Below, in pieces: positions 10,011 to 19,788 of a stretch of DNA of 64,000 nucleotides. Source of the DNA: Pseudomonas sp. MWU13-2100 (GTDB lineage Bacteria; Pseudomonadota; Gammaproteobacteria; Pseudomonadales; Pseudomonadaceae); NCBI RefSeq assembly GCF_023242365.1, contig NZ_JALLIX010000008.1, positions 62,001 to 126,000 on the forward strand. Direction: 5' to 3'. Position 1 is the first letter of the stretch, and every line of letters starts with the position of its first letter. The position numbers were made by a program, and so were the translations under genes. The notes beneath the pieces were generated by a model. It was not told the origin of the DNA, did not search any database, and was given only the letters and a program-made list of their open reading frames with translations.

Positions 10011-10016
10011 TATAAT
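10011..10016 (+). promoter_or_regulatory. Consensus -10 box (TATAAT) for the nnr-tsaE-amiB-mutL-miaA group
   Basis: A perfect TATAAT lies 29 bp before the ATG at 10045. No good -35 is visible at the normal spacing. Its position inside the longer open frame that begins with GTG at 10003 argues that translation starts at 10045 rather than at 10003. Confidence 0.45.
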
Positions 10017-10044
10017 TCTGCCAGACATCAGAGCTCGACGACGC

Positions 10045-10905
10045 ATGCCGCAGACCAAACCACCTTTTTCCGATATTCAGTCATTGACCCTCGCCACGCT
10101 GCCGAGCCTTCCCGCACGGGAACTGGACGCCCACAAGGGGCAGTTCGGTCATGTGCTGTTGATCGGCGGCGACCGGGGTTTCGGCGGCGCGATCCTGCTG
10201 GGTGCTGAAACAGCCTTGCGCAACGGCGCGGGGTTGGTGTCCCTGGCGACCCGTGCGGAGCATGTGGCGGCGTCTCTGGCTCGGCTGCCGGAAGTGATGG
10301 CGCTGGGGATCGAGTCGGCCAATCAGTTGATGACGCTGCTGGCCCGGGCCAGCGTGCTGGTGGTCGGTCCGGGGCTCGGCCAGTCCGCTTGGAGCCGCAG
10401 CCTGTTGTCGCTGGCGGTCAATGCCGGGTTGCCGCAAGTCTGGGATGCCGACGCCTTGAACCTGCTGGCCGCGGGCGGTTTCGCGCTGCCGGCGGACAGC
10501 GTGATCACCCCGCATCCCGGAGAAGCGGCACGCTTGCTGGGGATTTCCACGGCCGCCGTGCAGGCCGATCGTCCCGCCGCCGCGCGCCGGCTGGCCCGGC
10601 AGTACCAGGCGGTCTGCGTGCTCAAGGGCGCGGGCAGCCTGGTTGCCGCGCCGGACGGGCGCCTGTCGATCTGCGAGCGCGGCCATCCGGCCATGGCCAC
10701 CGCCGGGCTCGGTGATGTCCTGTCCGGTTTGCTCGGCGCCCTGCGGGCCCAGGGCCTGCCGGCCTACCAAGCCACCTGCCTGGCGGTATGGCTGCACGCC
10801 AGTGCCGGCGAGCAGTTGGGTAAAAACGGCCGTGGACTGGCGGCCAGCGATCTGATTCCGGTCATTCGACAGTTGCTGGAGGAGCAATCACCGTGTCTGA
10901 ACTAA
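10045..10905 (+). CDS. nnr: ADP-dependent NAD(P)H-hydrate dehydratase
   Basis: Repairs hydrated NADH/NADPH (NADHX, NADPHX) by ADP- or ATP-driven dehydration. The 286-residue protein is a stand-alone carbohydrate-kinase-like (YjeF C-terminal) domain. It shows GQFGHVLLIGGDRGFGGA near the N-terminus, TPHPGEAARLLG in the middle, and GHPAMATAGLGDVLSGLLG with the catalytic Asp near the C-terminus. The N-terminal epimerase domain found in bifunctional Nnr proteins of about 500 residues is absent. ATG at 10045 is chosen because the family starts shortly before the LPSLPARELDAHKG segment and a TATAAT sits upstream. It overlaps tsaE by 13 bp, so the two are translationally coupled. Confidence 0.9.
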   Translation: MPQTKPPFSDIQSLTLATLPSLPARELDAHKGQFGHVLLIGGDRGFGGAILLGAETALRNGAGLVSLATRAEHVAASLARLPEVMALGIESANQLMTLLARASVLVVGPGLGQSAWSRSLLSLAVNAGLPQVWDADALNLLAAGGFALPADSVITPHPGEAARLLGISTAAVQADRPAAARRLARQYQAVCVLKGAGSLVAAPDGRLSICERGHPAMATAGLGDVLSGLLGALRAQGLPAYQATCLAVWLHASAGEQLGKNGRGLAASDLIPVIRQLLEEQSPCLN

Positions 10906-11363
10906 CCCTTCAACTGCCCGATGAAGAGGCCATGGTTGCGTTCGGCCGGAAAATCGCCGAGGTGACCCGTGGCGTCGGGGTTGTTTTCCTTGAAGGCGAT
11001 CTCGGCGCCGGCAAGACCACCCTGTCCCGCGGCATCATTCGCGGCCTCGGTCATGCCGGCGCGGTGAAAAGCCCGACGTTTACGCTGGTTGAACCGTACG
11101 AAATCGGCGATATCCGCGCCTTCCATTTCGATCTGTATCGCCTGGTCGACCCGGAGGAGCTGGAATACATGGGCATTCGCGACTATTTCGACGGCGCGGC
11201 CCTGTGTCTGGTGGAGTGGCCCCGGCGCGGCGAGGGCTTTTTGCCAAAGCCCGACCTGACCATTACCATTAGCCCGCATAATGGCGGTCGTTCGCTGTAT
11301 CTGTTGTCCCAGGGCGCGCGAGGCGACTCCTGGTGTGCCGATCTGGCATTGGAAATCAAATAA
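10893..11363 (+). CDS. tsaE: tRNA t6A biosynthesis ATPase TsaE
   Basis: ATPase of the TsaBDE complex that makes N6-threonylcarbamoyladenosine at position 37 of ANN-decoding tRNAs. The 156-residue protein contains the P-loop LEGDLGAGKTTLSRG and the conserved KSPTFTLVEPY and HFDLYRL segments, followed by LVEWPRRGEGFLP. All of these are typical of the family, as is the length. Translation starts at a GTG inside the end of nnr after a GGAGGAGCAA ribosome site. amiB begins immediately after the stop codon, consistent with the common nnr/tsaE-amiB-mutL-miaA-hfq operon of gammaproteobacteria. Confidence 0.95.
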   Translation: MSELTLQLPDEEAMVAFGRKIAEVTRGVGVVFLEGDLGAGKTTLSRGIIRGLGHAGAVKSPTFTLVEPYEIGDIRAFHFDLYRLVDPEELEYMGIRDYFDGAALCLVEWPRRGEGFLPKPDLTITISPHNGGRSLYLLSQGARGDSWCADLALEIK

Positions 11364-12794
11364 ATGATGGGGTTTGGTATGCGCATTCGCGCGTTGGTTG
11401 CTGTCGTGGGATTGTTGCTGGCGGCACTGGCCGTTGATGCCTTGGCGGCGACACAGGTCAAGAGTGTTCGCCTGTGGCGGGCCCCGGACAACACGCGCCT
11501 GGTATTCGACCTGTCCGGCCCGGTGCAGCACAGTGTCTTCACCCTGACCTCTCCGGATCGGCTGGTGATCGATATCAACGGTGCGACCCTCGGCGGCCCG
11601 ATGAATGTGCCGACCGCCAACACCCCGATCACCAGCTTGCGGGCGGCCCAGCGCACGCCGACCGACTTGCGCGTGGTGGTCGACCTGAAAAAGGCGGTCA
11701 CCCCGAAAAGTTTCGTCCTGGCGCCGAATGCGCAGTATGGCAACCGCCTGGTGGTCGACCTGTTCGACAACCCCGCCGATGCCGCGCCGCCGCCGGCGCC
11801 GACGCCCGCCGTATCCACCGTGCCGGCGGTGCCGGTAACGCCGACCGAGCCGGCGATCAAGCTGCCGCCAGCGCCGGCGGGCAAGCGTGACATCATTGTG
11901 GTGATCGATGCCGGCCACGGTGGCGAAGACCCGGGCGCTTCCGGCTCCCGTGGCCAGCATGAGAAAGACGTGGTACTGGCCATTGCCCGTGAGTTGCAAC
12001 GTCAGGTCAGTGGCCAGAAAGGCTATCGCGCCGAGCTGACCCGTACCGGCGACTACTTTATCCCTCTGCGCGGTCGCACCGAGATCGCCCGCAAGAAAGG
12101 CGCCGACCTGTTCGTCTCGATTCACGCCGACGCCGCGCCTTCCTCCGCGGCTTTCGGGGCCTCGGTGTTCGCTCTGTCCGATCGCGGCGCTACCTCCGAG
12201 ACCGCCCGCTGGCTGGCGGACAGTGAAAACCGTTCCGACCTGATCGGCGGCGCCGGCAACGTCAGTCTCGACGACAAGGACAAGATGCTCGCCGGTGTCT
12301 TGCTCGACCTGTCCATGACCGCCTCGCTGACCTCCAGCCTCAACGTCGGCCAGAAGGTCCTGAGCAACATCGGCCGGGTCACGCCGCTGCACAAGCAGCG
12401 GGTGGAGCAGGCTGGGTTCATGGTGTTGAAATCGCCGGATATTCCGTCAATTCTGGTGGAGACCGGTTTTATCTCCAACTCCAACGAGGCGTCCAAGCTG
12501 GCCTCCGCGAATCACCAGCAGGCCCTGGCGCGCTCCATCAGCGCCGGTATCCGCCAGTTCTTCCAGCAGAACCCGCCGCCAGGCACCTATGTCGCCTGGC
12601 TGCGTGACTCCGGCAAGATCGCCGAGGGCCCGCGTGACCATCGCGTGGCGCCGGGCGAGACCCTGGCCATGCTCGCCGTGCGCTACCAGGTCTCGGCGGC
12701 GACCTTGCGTAGCGTCAATCATCTGAGCAGCGACGAACTGAAGGTCGGGCAGACCCTGACCATTCCCGGCACTGAACTGGCGGCCAAACAATGA
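11364..12794 (+). CDS. amiB: N-acetylmuramoyl-L-alanine amidase AmiB with AMIN and LysM domains
   Basis: Periplasmic zinc amidase that cleaves septal peptidoglycan during daughter cell separation. The 476-residue precursor has a signal peptide ([21 protein letters not shown]). An AMIN domain (about 30-150, septum targeting) is followed by a Pro/Ala linker and then the Amidase_3 domain (about 175-400). The zinc ligands and catalytic Glu appear in [21 protein letters not shown] and [12 protein letters not shown]-terminal LysM (about 425-470, [19 protein letters not shown]) binds glycan strands. Starts at 11364, 11367 or 11379 are all possible; the third gives the tightest signal peptide. The stop overlaps the mutL start (ATGA). 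Confidence 0.95.
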   Translation: MMGFGMRIRALVAVVGLLLAALAVDALAATQVKSVRLWRAPDNTRLVFDLSGPVQHSVFTLTSPDRLVIDINGATLGGPMNVPTANTPITSLRAAQRTPTDLRVVVDLKKAVTPKSFVLAPNAQYGNRLVVDLFDNPADAAPPPAPTPAVSTVPAVPVTPTEPAIKLPPAPAGKRDIIVVIDAGHGGEDPGASGSRGQHEKDVVLAIARELQRQVSGQKGYRAELTRTGDYFIPLRGRTEIARKKGADLFVSIHADAAPSSAAFGASVFALSDRGATSETARWLADSENRSDLIGGAGNVSLDDKDKMLAGVLLDLSMTASLTSSLNVGQKVLSNIGRVTPLHKQRVEQAGFMVLKSPDIPSILVETGFISNSNEASKLASANHQQALARSISAGIRQFFQQNPPPGTYVAWLRDSGKIAEGPRDHRVAPGETLAMLAVRYQVSAATLRSVNHLSSDELKVGQTLTIPGTELAAKQ

Positions 12795-14710
12795 GCGAAG
12801 CCCTGAACAGCAGCGCTCGGATCGAACTGCTCAGCCCACGTCTGGCGAACCAGATTGCCGCTGGTGAAGTGGTCGAGCGCCCGGCCTCGGTGATCAAGGA
12901 ACTGCTGGAAAACAGCCTGGACTCCGGCGCCAGGCGTATCGATGTGGATGTCGAACAGGCTGGCGTCAAGCTGCTGCGGGTGCGCGACGACGGCAGCGGC
13001 ATCTCCGCCGACGACCTGCCGTTGGCGCTGGCCCGCCATGCCACCAGCAAGATTCGCGACCTGGAAGACCTGGAACGGGTGATGAGCCTCGGTTTCCGTG
13101 GCGAGGCTCTGGCCTCCATCAGCTCCGTCGCCCGGCTGACCCTGACTTCCCGCACCCGCGACGCCGACCAGGCCTGGCAGGTGGAGACCGAAGGCCGCGA
13201 CATGGATGCCCGGGTGCAGCCGGCGGCCCATCCGGTGGGCACCTCGGTGGAAGTGCGCGACCTGTTTTTCAATACCCCGGCGCGGCGCAAGTTCCTCAAG
13301 GCCGAGAAGACCGAATTCGATCACCTGCAGGAAGTGATCAAGCGCCTGGCCCTGGCCCGCTTCGATGTGGCCTTTCATCTGCGGCATAACGGCAAGAGCA
13401 TTCTCAGCCTGCACGAGGCCCATGACGATGCGGCCCGTGCCCGGCGGGTGGCGGCGGTGTGCGGTGCGGGTTTTCTCGAGCAGGCGCTGCCCATCGAAGT
13501 GGAGCGCAATGGCCTGCACCTGTGGGGCTGGGTTGGCCTGCCGACCTTCTCCCGTAGCCAGGCGGACTTGCAGTATTTCTATGTGAACGGCCGCGCGGTG
13601 CGCGACAAGCTGGTGGCCCATGCGGTGCGCCAGGCCTATCGCGACGTGCTGTTCAACGGCCGGCACCCGACCTTCGTGCTGTTTTTCGAGGTCGATCCGG
13701 CGGTGGTGGACGTCAACGTGCACCCGACCAAGCACGAAGTGCGTTTCCGTGATGGGCGCATGGTCCACGACTTCCTCTACGGCACCCTGCACCGTGCCCT
13801 GGGTGACGTGCGCCCGGAAGATCACCTGGCCGCGCCCGCTGCGGTGACCGGCATGGTCCGGCCGACAGGGATCGAGGCCGGTGAATTCGGTCCCCAGGGC
13901 GAAATGCGCCTGGCGACCAATCTGCTGGAGCAGCCCCCGTCGCAGCCTGCGTCGACGTTTGCGCCGACGGCTGGATCGGGTTCCGGTGCCGGTTACCAAT
14001 ATCAGTACCGCCCGCAATCCATCCAGATGCCGCCCGCCGCCGAGGCCCAGGGTGTCTATCGCGAGTTTTTCGCGCCGTTGCCGGATGCGCCGGCGTCGCC
14101 GACCCTGCCCGACGGCCAGGGCGATGTGCCGCCGCTGGGTTATGCGCTGGCGCAGCTCAAGGGCATCTATATCCTCAGCGAAAACGCCCAGGGCTTGGTG
14201 TTGGTGGATATGCACGCGGCCCATGAGCGGATCATGTACGAACGCCTGAAGATCGCCATGGCCAGCGAAGGCCTGAGCGGCCAGCCGTTGCTGGTACCCG
14301 AATCCCTGGCGGTCAGCCAGCGCGAAGCCGATTGCGCCGAGGAGCATGTCAGCTGGTTCCAGCGCCTGGGCTTCGAGTTGCAGCGCCTGGGCCCGGAAAC
14401 CCTGGCGATCCGGCAGATCCCGGCGTTGCTCAAGCAGGCCGAGGCCAATCGCCTGGTCCAGGACGTACTGGCGGACCTGATGGAATACGGCACCAGCGAC
14501 CGGATCCAGGCGCACTTGAACGAATTGCTCGGGACCATGGCCTGCCACGGCGCGATTCGCGCCAATCGGCGTCTGGCCCTGGCGGAAATGAACGGTCTGC
14601 TGCGGGATATGGAAAACACCGAGCGCAGCGGCCAGTGCAACCACGGTCGGCCGACCTGGACTCAGCTCGGGCTGGACGATCTGGACAAACTGTTCTTGCG
14701 CGGTCGCTGA
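12791..14710 (+). CDS. mutL: DNA mismatch repair protein MutL (endonuclease type)
   Basis: Links MutS mismatch recognition to strand incision. The 639-residue protein has the GHKL ATPase N-terminus ([37 protein letters not shown]), a variable Pro/Ser-rich linker at about 365-430, and a C-terminal dimerisation domain. That domain carries [12 protein letters not shown] (Asp473, His475, Glu479, Glu484). It matches the DQHA(X)2E(X)4E metal-binding motif of MutL proteins with latent nicking activity, found in species without MutH, Pseudomonas included. [10 protein letters not shown] and [10 protein letters not shown] are the companion metal-site motifs. It overlaps amiB and miaA by a few bases in one operon. 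Confidence 0.97.
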   Translation: MSEALNSSARIELLSPRLANQIAAGEVVERPASVIKELLENSLDSGARRIDVDVEQAGVKLLRVRDDGSGISADDLPLALARHATSKIRDLEDLERVMSLGFRGEALASISSVARLTLTSRTRDADQAWQVETEGRDMDARVQPAAHPVGTSVEVRDLFFNTPARRKFLKAEKTEFDHLQEVIKRLALARFDVAFHLRHNGKSILSLHEAHDDAARARRVAAVCGAGFLEQALPIEVERNGLHLWGWVGLPTFSRSQADLQYFYVNGRAVRDKLVAHAVRQAYRDVLFNGRHPTFVLFFEVDPAVVDVNVHPTKHEVRFRDGRMVHDFLYGTLHRALGDVRPEDHLAAPAAVTGMVRPTGIEAGEFGPQGEMRLATNLLEQPPSQPASTFAPTAGSGSGAGYQYQYRPQSIQMPPAAEAQGVYREFFAPLPDAPASPTLPDGQGDVPPLGYALAQLKGIYILSENAQGLVLVDMHAAHERIMYERLKIAMASEGLSGQPLLVPESLAVSQREADCAEEHVSWFQRLGFELQRLGPETLAIRQIPALLKQAEANRLVQDVLADLMEYGTSDRIQAHLNELLGTMACHGAIRANRRLALAEMNGLLRDMENTERSGQCNHGRPTWTQLGLDDLDKLFLRGR

Positions 14711-15690
14711 TGACGGCATCCAAGGCGTTACCGCCGGCCATCTTCCTGATGGGGCCCACGGCGGCGGGCAAGACCGACCTGGCCATCGAGCTGACCAAGG
14801 TGCTGCCGTGCGAGTTGATCAGCGTCGATTCGGCCCTGGTCTATCGGGATATGGACATCGGCACGGCCAAGCCCTCGAAAGCGTTGCTGGCGGAGTTTCC
14901 GCACCGGCTGATCGATATTCTCGACCCGGCACAGAGCTATTCGGCGGCCGAATTTCGCCGTGATGCCCTGGCGGCGATGGCCGAGATCACCGCACGCGGC
15001 AAGATTCCGCTGCTGGTGGGCGGCACGATGCTTTATTACAAGGCATTGCTGGAAGGCCTGGCGGAGATGCCGGCGGCTGATCCGCAGATCCGTGCCGAAA
15101 TCGAAGAAGAGGCCGCACGCCTGGGCTGGCAGGCCCTGCACGACCAGTTGGCGGTGATCGACCCGGTATCGGCGGCGCGCATCCATCCCAATGACCCCCA
15201 GCGCCTGAGTCGGGCGTTGGAAGTCTATCGGGTCAGCGGATCGAGCATGACGGTCCACCGCCAGCGACAATCTGCGCAAAGTACTGACGCAGCCGCTTCG
15301 GGACGGCCTCAATTGCCCTATACTGTTGCCAACCTGGCCATCGCCCCGGCGGATCGCCAGGTCCTGCACGACCGAATTGCACAAAGATTCACACAAATGC
15401 TGGAACAGGGGTTTGTAGACGAGGTCGTAGCTCTGCGTAAGAGAAGTGACCTTCATGTCGGGTTGCCATCTATACGTGCTGTAGGCTACAGACAAGTCTG
15501 GGAGCACCTGGAGGGTAAGCTGACGTCAGCCGAAATGCAGGAGCGCGGCATCATTGCCACGCGTCAGTTGGCAAAACGCCAGTTCACCTGGTTGCGCAGT
15601 TGGACGGATCTGCACTGGCTGGACAGCCTGGATTGCGACAATCTGCCACGCGCCTTGAAATACCTTGGGACGATCTCCATATTGGGCTGA
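14710..15690 (+). CDS. miaA: tRNA dimethylallyltransferase MiaA
   Basis: Transfers dimethylallyl to N6 of A37 in UNN-decoding tRNAs. The 326-residue protein has the P-loop [17 protein letters not shown], then [20 protein letters not shown], the [17 protein letters not shown] motif and the C-terminal [15 protein letters not shown] helix, as in the family. The ATG at 14710 overlaps the mutL stop (TGATG); the open frame continues upstream inside mutL, but that part is out-of-frame mutL sequence. From about 15250 onward the composition is slightly more AT-rich, as the gene runs into the hfq leader. Confidence 0.96.
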   Translation: MTASKALPPAIFLMGPTAAGKTDLAIELTKVLPCELISVDSALVYRDMDIGTAKPSKALLAEFPHRLIDILDPAQSYSAAEFRRDALAAMAEITARGKIPLLVGGTMLYYKALLEGLAEMPAADPQIRAEIEEEAARLGWQALHDQLAVIDPVSAARIHPNDPQRLSRALEVYRVSGSSMTVHRQRQSAQSTDAAASGRPQLPYTVANLAIAPADRQVLHDRIAQRFTQMLEQGFVDEVVALRKRSDLHVGLPSIRAVGYRQVWEHLEGKLTSAEMQERGIIATRQLAKRQFTWLRSWTDLHWLDSLDCDNLPRALKYLGTISILG

Positions 15691-15783
15691 GTCCTTGCAA
15701 TTGCCGTCTATCCTTGGGGGAAAGGCGGTACAAGCCATCCATTTACCTATTTTTTATTATTGATCCTTAAAGGAGTGCGGCAC

Positions 15784-16044
15784 ATGTCAAAAGGGCATTC
15801 GCTACAAGACCCTTACTTGAATACCTTGCGTAAAGAGAAGGTTGGGGTTTCCATCTATCTGGTCAACGGTATCAAACTGCAAGGCACGATCGAATCCTTC
15901 GACCAGTTCGTGATCCTGTTGAAGAACACCGTCAGCCAGATGGTCTACAAGCACGCGATCTCGACAGTGGTGCCGGTTCGTCCAATTCGTCTGCCTAGCG
16001 CAACCGAAACCGAACAGGGTGACGCTGAGCCGGGTAACGCCTGA
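15784..16044 (+). CDS. hfq: RNA chaperone Hfq
   Basis: Hexameric Sm-like chaperone for sRNA-mRNA pairing and Crc-dependent catabolite repression in Pseudomonas. The 86-residue protein begins [19 protein letters not shown]. It has the Sm1 motif ([20 protein letters not shown]) and the Sm2 motif [10 protein letters not shown], plus a short acidic C-terminal tail. ATG at 15784 is preceded by AAGGAGTGCGG, which decides this start over an upstream in-frame codon at 15760. hflX follows after 12 bp. Confidence 0.98.
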   Translation: MSKGHSLQDPYLNTLRKEKVGVSIYLVNGIKLQGTIESFDQFVILLKNTVSQMVYKHAISTVVPVRPIRLPSATETEQGDAEPGNA

Positions 16045-16056
16045 TAGGAGTCTCCT

Positions 16057-17358
16057 TTGTTCTTTGAGCGCCACGGTGGTGGTGAACGGACCATTCTCGT
16101 TCACTTGGAAGGTCAGGACCCTGAGGCGCGCGAAGATCCGCAGGAGTTTCAGGAGTTGGCAGTATCGGCAGGTGCCGAGACCGTCGCGTTTTTCAACGTG
16201 CCGCGTCATCGGCCAACGGCCAAATATCTGATTGGCACTGGCAAGGTCGAGGAGCTTCGCGACCTGGTCAAGGCCGAGCAGGTCGATATCGTGATTTTCA
16301 ATCACATCCTCACGCCCAGCCAGGAACGTAACCTCGAACGCGTCTTCGAGTGTCGCGTGCTGGATCGCACGGGCCTGATTCTCGATATTTTCGCCCAGCG
16401 CGCCCGCACCCATGAAGGCAAGCTCCAGGTCGAACTGGCCCAGCTTGAGCACATGAGTACGCGCTTGGTCCGCGGCTGGACTCACCTTGAGCGACAGAAA
16501 GGCGGTATCGGCCTGCGCGGTCCGGGTGAAACCCAGCTGGAAACCGACCGGCGACTGTTGCGGGTGCGCCTGCGGCAGATCAAGGGGCGCCTGGAAAAGG
16601 TCCGCAGCCAGCGCGAGCAGTCTCGCCGCGGGCGCAAGCGCGCCGATATCCCGACGGTGTCGCTGGTGGGCTATACCAACGCCGGCAAGTCGACGTTGTT
16701 CAACGCGCTCACCGAGTCCGACGTGTATGCGGCGGACCAGCTGTTCGCTACCCTCGACCCGACTTTGCGTCGTCTCGATCTCGACGACCTCGGGCCGATC
16801 GTGCTGGCCGACACCGTGGGCTTTATCCGCCACCTGCCGCACAAGCTGGTCGAGGCTTTCCGGGCTACGCTCGAAGAGTCGAGCAACTCCGACCTGCTGC
16901 TGCACGTGATCGACGCCGCGGAACCGGACCGGATGCTGCAGATCGAGCAGGTCATGGTGGTGCTCGGCGAGATCGGAGCCCAGGACTTGCCGATCCTCGA
17001 GGTCTACAACAAGCTCGATCTGCTCGAGGGCGTAGAGCCGCAGATCCAGCGCGGCGAAGACGGCAAGCCGCAGCGGGTCTGGCTCAGCGCCCGGGACGGG
17101 CAGGGCTTGGAACTGCTCGAACAGGCGATTGCCGAGTTGCTGGGCAACGATTTGTTCGTCGGCACCTTGCGCTTGCCGCAGCGTTTTGCTCGACTGCGTG
17201 CACAGTTCTTCGAGATGGGCGCGGTGCAGAAGGAAGAACACGACGAAGAAGGCAGTTGCCTGCTGTCCGTCCGTTTGCCCAGGGCCGAGCTCAATCGAGT
17301 GGTCTCGCGCGAAGGGATGAAGGCGCCGGAATTCATCGAACAACACACTTTGCAATAA
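16057..17358 (+). CDS. hflX: Ribosome-rescue GTPase HflX
   Basis: GTPase that splits stalled or heat-damaged 70S ribosomes. The 433-residue protein has the N-terminal nucleotide-binding HflX domain (GTGKVEELRDLV, NHILTPSQERNLE), a coiled helix and the glycine-rich GGIGLRGPGETQLETDRR. The G domain follows: G1 GYTNAGKSTLFN near residue 207, G3 DTVGFI, G4 NKLD. The start is a TTG at 16057 after TAGGAG; the encoded MFFERHGGGE matches the family N-terminus. It lies between hfq and hflK in the usual order. Confidence 0.96.
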   Translation: MFFERHGGGERTILVHLEGQDPEAREDPQEFQELAVSAGAETVAFFNVPRHRPTAKYLIGTGKVEELRDLVKAEQVDIVIFNHILTPSQERNLERVFECRVLDRTGLILDIFAQRARTHEGKLQVELAQLEHMSTRLVRGWTHLERQKGGIGLRGPGETQLETDRRLLRVRLRQIKGRLEKVRSQREQSRRGRKRADIPTVSLVGYTNAGKSTLFNALTESDVYAADQLFATLDPTLRRLDLDDLGPIVLADTVGFIRHLPHKLVEAFRATLEESSNSDLLLHVIDAAEPDRMLQIEQVMVVLGEIGAQDLPILEVYNKLDLLEGVEPQIQRGEDGKPQRVWLSARDGQGLELLEQAIAELLGNDLFVGTLRLPQRFARLRAQFFEMGAVQKEEHDEEGSCLLSVRLPRAELNRVVSREGMKAPEFIEQHTLQ

Positions 17359-17454
17359 AAGCCTGGGAAAGCGGTTGTGCCGCATTGACAGGCATTCTGT
17401 AGCATTGGTCGGCGCGCCGCGGGCGCGTCTTTGCTTTATCAGATGGAGAGCGCT

Positions 17455-18627
17455 ATGGCTTGGAATGAGCCGGGTGGCAACTCGAACAATCAGGATCCTT
17501 GGGGTGGCAAGCGCCGTAACAACGGCGACCGCAAGGGGCCACCGGATCTCGACGAAGCCTTCCGCAAGCTGCAGGAGAGCCTGAACGGGTTGTTCGGTGG
17601 CGGTAAGAAACGCGGTGACGATGGCGGTTCGGGCGGTGGCAAGGGCGGCGGTTTCGGCCTGCTCGGCATTGGCCTTGTCGTGCTTGCGGCCATATGGCTG
17701 TACAGCGCGGTCTATGTCGTCGACGAACAGGAACAGGCTGTCGTGCTGCGCTTCGGCAAGTACTACGAAACCGTAGGGCCGGGCCTGAACATCTATTTCC
17801 CGCCGATCGACAAGAAGTTCATGGAGAACGTCACGCGTGAGCGGGCGTACACCAAGCAGGGCCAGATGCTGACCGAAGACGAGAACATCGTCGAAGTGCC
17901 GCTGACCGTGCAGTACAAGATCAGCAACCTGCAGGACTTCGTGCTGAACGTCGACCAGCCGGAAATCAGTCTGCAACAGGCCACTGACAGTGCCCTGCGC
18001 CACGTGGTGGGTTCCACCGCGATGGACCAGGTGCTGACCGAAGGGCGCGTGCAGATGGCCAGCGAGATCAAGGAGCGCCTGCAACGCTTCCTCGATACCT
18101 ATCGCACCGGTATCACCGTGACCCAGGTGAACATCCAGAGTGCCGCCGCGCCTCGCGAAGTCCAGGAAGCCTTTGACGACGTTATCCGCGCTCGCGAGGA
18201 CGAACAGCGTTCGCGCAACCAGGCCGAAGGCTATGCCAATGGCGTGGTGCCGGAGGCCCGTGGCCAGGCCCAGCGCATCCTCGAGGATGCCAATGGCTAT
18301 CGCGACGAAGTGGTCTCCCGTGCCAAGGGTGAGGCCGACCGCTTCACCAAGTTGGTGGCCGAGTACCGCAAGGCGCCGGAAGTCACCCGTGAGCGTCTGT
18401 ACCTGGACACCATGCAGGAAGTCTTCAGCAATACCAGCAAGGTCCTCGTGACCGGCAACAAGAACGGCCAGAGCAACCTGCTTTACCTGCCGCTGGACAA
18501 GATGATCCAGAGCGGTTCCGGCGGCAGTACGCCGGCCAAGGTGGCGGGGTCGATGGCCAGTGGCAACACTGATGTCACGCCGCACATCACCGAGCCGCAA
18601 CCCACACGCACCCGGGAGAGCCGCTGA
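17455..18627 (+). CDS. hflK: FtsH protease modulator HflK
   Basis: SPFH/prohibitin membrane protein that forms the HflKC cage around FtsH and limits its proteolysis of membrane proteins. The 390-residue protein has a Gly/Asn-rich cytoplasmic N-terminus, one membrane helix (FGLLGIGLVVLAAIWLYSAV, about residues 64-84) and the periplasmic SPFH domain beginning VDEQEQAVVLRFGKY. A long helical region then carries REVQEAFDDVIRAREDEQRS. ATG at 17455 after GGAG is preferred over an upstream in-frame TTG at 17431. It overlaps hflC by TGATG. Confidence 0.95.
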   Translation: MAWNEPGGNSNNQDPWGGKRRNNGDRKGPPDLDEAFRKLQESLNGLFGGGKKRGDDGGSGGGKGGGFGLLGIGLVVLAAIWLYSAVYVVDEQEQAVVLRFGKYYETVGPGLNIYFPPIDKKFMENVTRERAYTKQGQMLTEDENIVEVPLTVQYKISNLQDFVLNVDQPEISLQQATDSALRHVVGSTAMDQVLTEGRVQMASEIKERLQRFLDTYRTGITVTQVNIQSAAAPREVQEAFDDVIRAREDEQRSRNQAEGYANGVVPEARGQAQRILEDANGYRDEVVSRAKGEADRFTKLVAEYRKAPEVTRERLYLDTMQEVFSNTSKVLVTGNKNGQSNLLYLPLDKMIQSGSGGSTPAKVAGSMASGNTDVTPHITEPQPTRTRESR

Positions 18628-19496
18628 TGAGCAATAAATCACTGATCGCCCTGGTCCTCGGGGTCATCGTGGCGGTGGCTGCCTGGAACTGCTTCTACAT
18701 TGTGTTGCAGACCGAGCGGGCCGTCCTGCTGCAGTTTGGCCGTGTGGTCGAGGCCGATGTCCAGCCAGGCCTGCATGTGAAGCTTCCTTACGTCAACCAG
18801 GTGCGCAAGTTCGACGCCCGCCTGATGACCCTGGATGCCCCGACACAGCGCTTCCTGACCCTGGAAAAGAAAGCCGTGATGGTCGATGCCTACGCCAAAT
18901 GGCGGGTCAAGGACGCCGAGCGTTTCTATACCGCGACTTCCGGTCTGAAACAGATCGCCGACGAGCGTTTGTCCCGGCGCCTGGAGGCGGGCCTGCGTGA
19001 CGAGTTCGGCAAGCGCACCCTGCATGAAGTGGTCTCCGGTGAGCGTGATGCGCTGATGGCGGACATCACCGCCTCGCTGAATGGCATGGCCGCCAAGGAG
19101 CTGGGGATCGAGGTGGTCGATGTCCGGGTCAAGGCCATCGACCTGCCGAAGGAAGTCAACCGCAGCGTCTTCGAGCGCATGAGTACCGAGCGTGAGCGCG
19201 AGGCTCGCGAGCACCGTGCCAAGGGTAACGAGCTGGCCGAAGGCATCCGTGCCGACGCTGATCGCCAGCGCCGTGTGTTGTTGGCTGAAGCTTATCGCCA
19301 GTCGGAAGAGGCCCGTGGCGATGGTGACGCTCAGGCCGCCGCGATCTATTCCAAGGCCTACAGCCAGGATCAGGAGTTCTACGCGTTCTACCGTAGCCTG
19401 CGTGCCTACCGTGAGAGCTTTGCGAACAAGAGCGACGTGCTGGTACTGGACCCGAGCAGCGACTTTTTCCGCTACCTGGAAAAAGCCAAGCCCTGA
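18627..19496 (+). CDS. hflC: FtsH protease modulator HflC
   Basis: Partner of HflK in the HflKC complex. The 289-residue protein has an N-terminal membrane anchor (LIALVLGVIVAVAAWNCFY), the SPFH core (ERAVLLQFGRVVEADVQPGL) and a C-terminal helical region, ERMSTEREREAREHRAKG. Length and domain order are normal. The start overlaps the hflK stop, so production of the two subunits is probably coupled. Two hairpins follow the stop codon, the second with a T-run, marking the end of the operon before hisZ. Confidence 0.95.
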   Translation: MSNKSLIALVLGVIVAVAAWNCFYIVLQTERAVLLQFGRVVEADVQPGLHVKLPYVNQVRKFDARLMTLDAPTQRFLTLEKKAVMVDAYAKWRVKDAERFYTATSGLKQIADERLSRRLEAGLRDEFGKRTLHEVVSGERDALMADITASLNGMAAKELGIEVVDVRVKAIDLPKEVNRSVFERMSTEREREAREHRAKGNELAEGIRADADRQRRVLLAEAYRQSEEARGDGDAQAAAIYSKAYSQDQEFYAFYRSLRAYRESFANKSDVLVLDPSSDFFRYLEKAKP

Positions 19497-19520
19497 TCCA
19501 GAATGCATCGTGTCCCCCTC

Positions 19521-19545
19521 CGCCCGGCAGCTAAAACGCCGGGCG
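19521..19545 (+). terminator. GC-rich hairpin after hflC
   Basis: CGCCCGGC and GCCGGGCG form a perfect 8-bp stem around a 9-base loop, 24 bp after the hflC stop. No T-run follows, so it may stabilise the mRNA 3' end or act together with the next hairpin. Confidence 0.5.
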
Positions 19546-19581
19546 GGGTGATCCTTTCGGAAAACGGGTGTATGATGCGGC

Positions 19582-19605
19582 AGCCGGGAAATTCCCGGCT
19601 TTTTT
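19582..19605 (+). terminator. Rho-independent terminator of the hfq-hflC group
   Basis: AGCCGGGAA and TTCCCGGCT form a stem that runs directly into a T6 run. It lies 86 bp after hflC and 184 bp before hisZ. The remaining hflC-hisZ spacer (to 19788) holds no credible gene. Confidence 0.75.
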
Positions 19606-19788
19606 GCGTCTGTATGTTTGGTTGGCAGACGGCGGGTTGATCGACCCGACAGGTTTTTCGAGGAAAGTGGTAGGCGAAGCCGGTTTCAGGCTGTTCGTCG
19701 CGTCGTTCTTGCGCGCGTGTTAACCATTTTCTGCTTCACTCAAGGCTCGCCTGTGGGCTTGCTGCCCGGATCATAGGGGAAAGGCGTA

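Noticed and set aside
10003..10044. GTG at 10003 as the start of nnr.
   Set aside because: It lies before a TATAAT at 10011 and would add an Arg-rich 14-residue extension absent from the family.
14332..14709. A longer miaA beginning inside mutL.
   Set aside because: The extra 126 codons are out-of-frame mutL sequence; the P-loop-proximal ATG at 14710 fits the family.
15802..18642. A 946-codon open frame on the minus strand opposite hfq-hflX-hflK.
   Set aside because: It is antisense to three certain genes and arises from high-GC codon bias; it has no ribosome site and no family motif.
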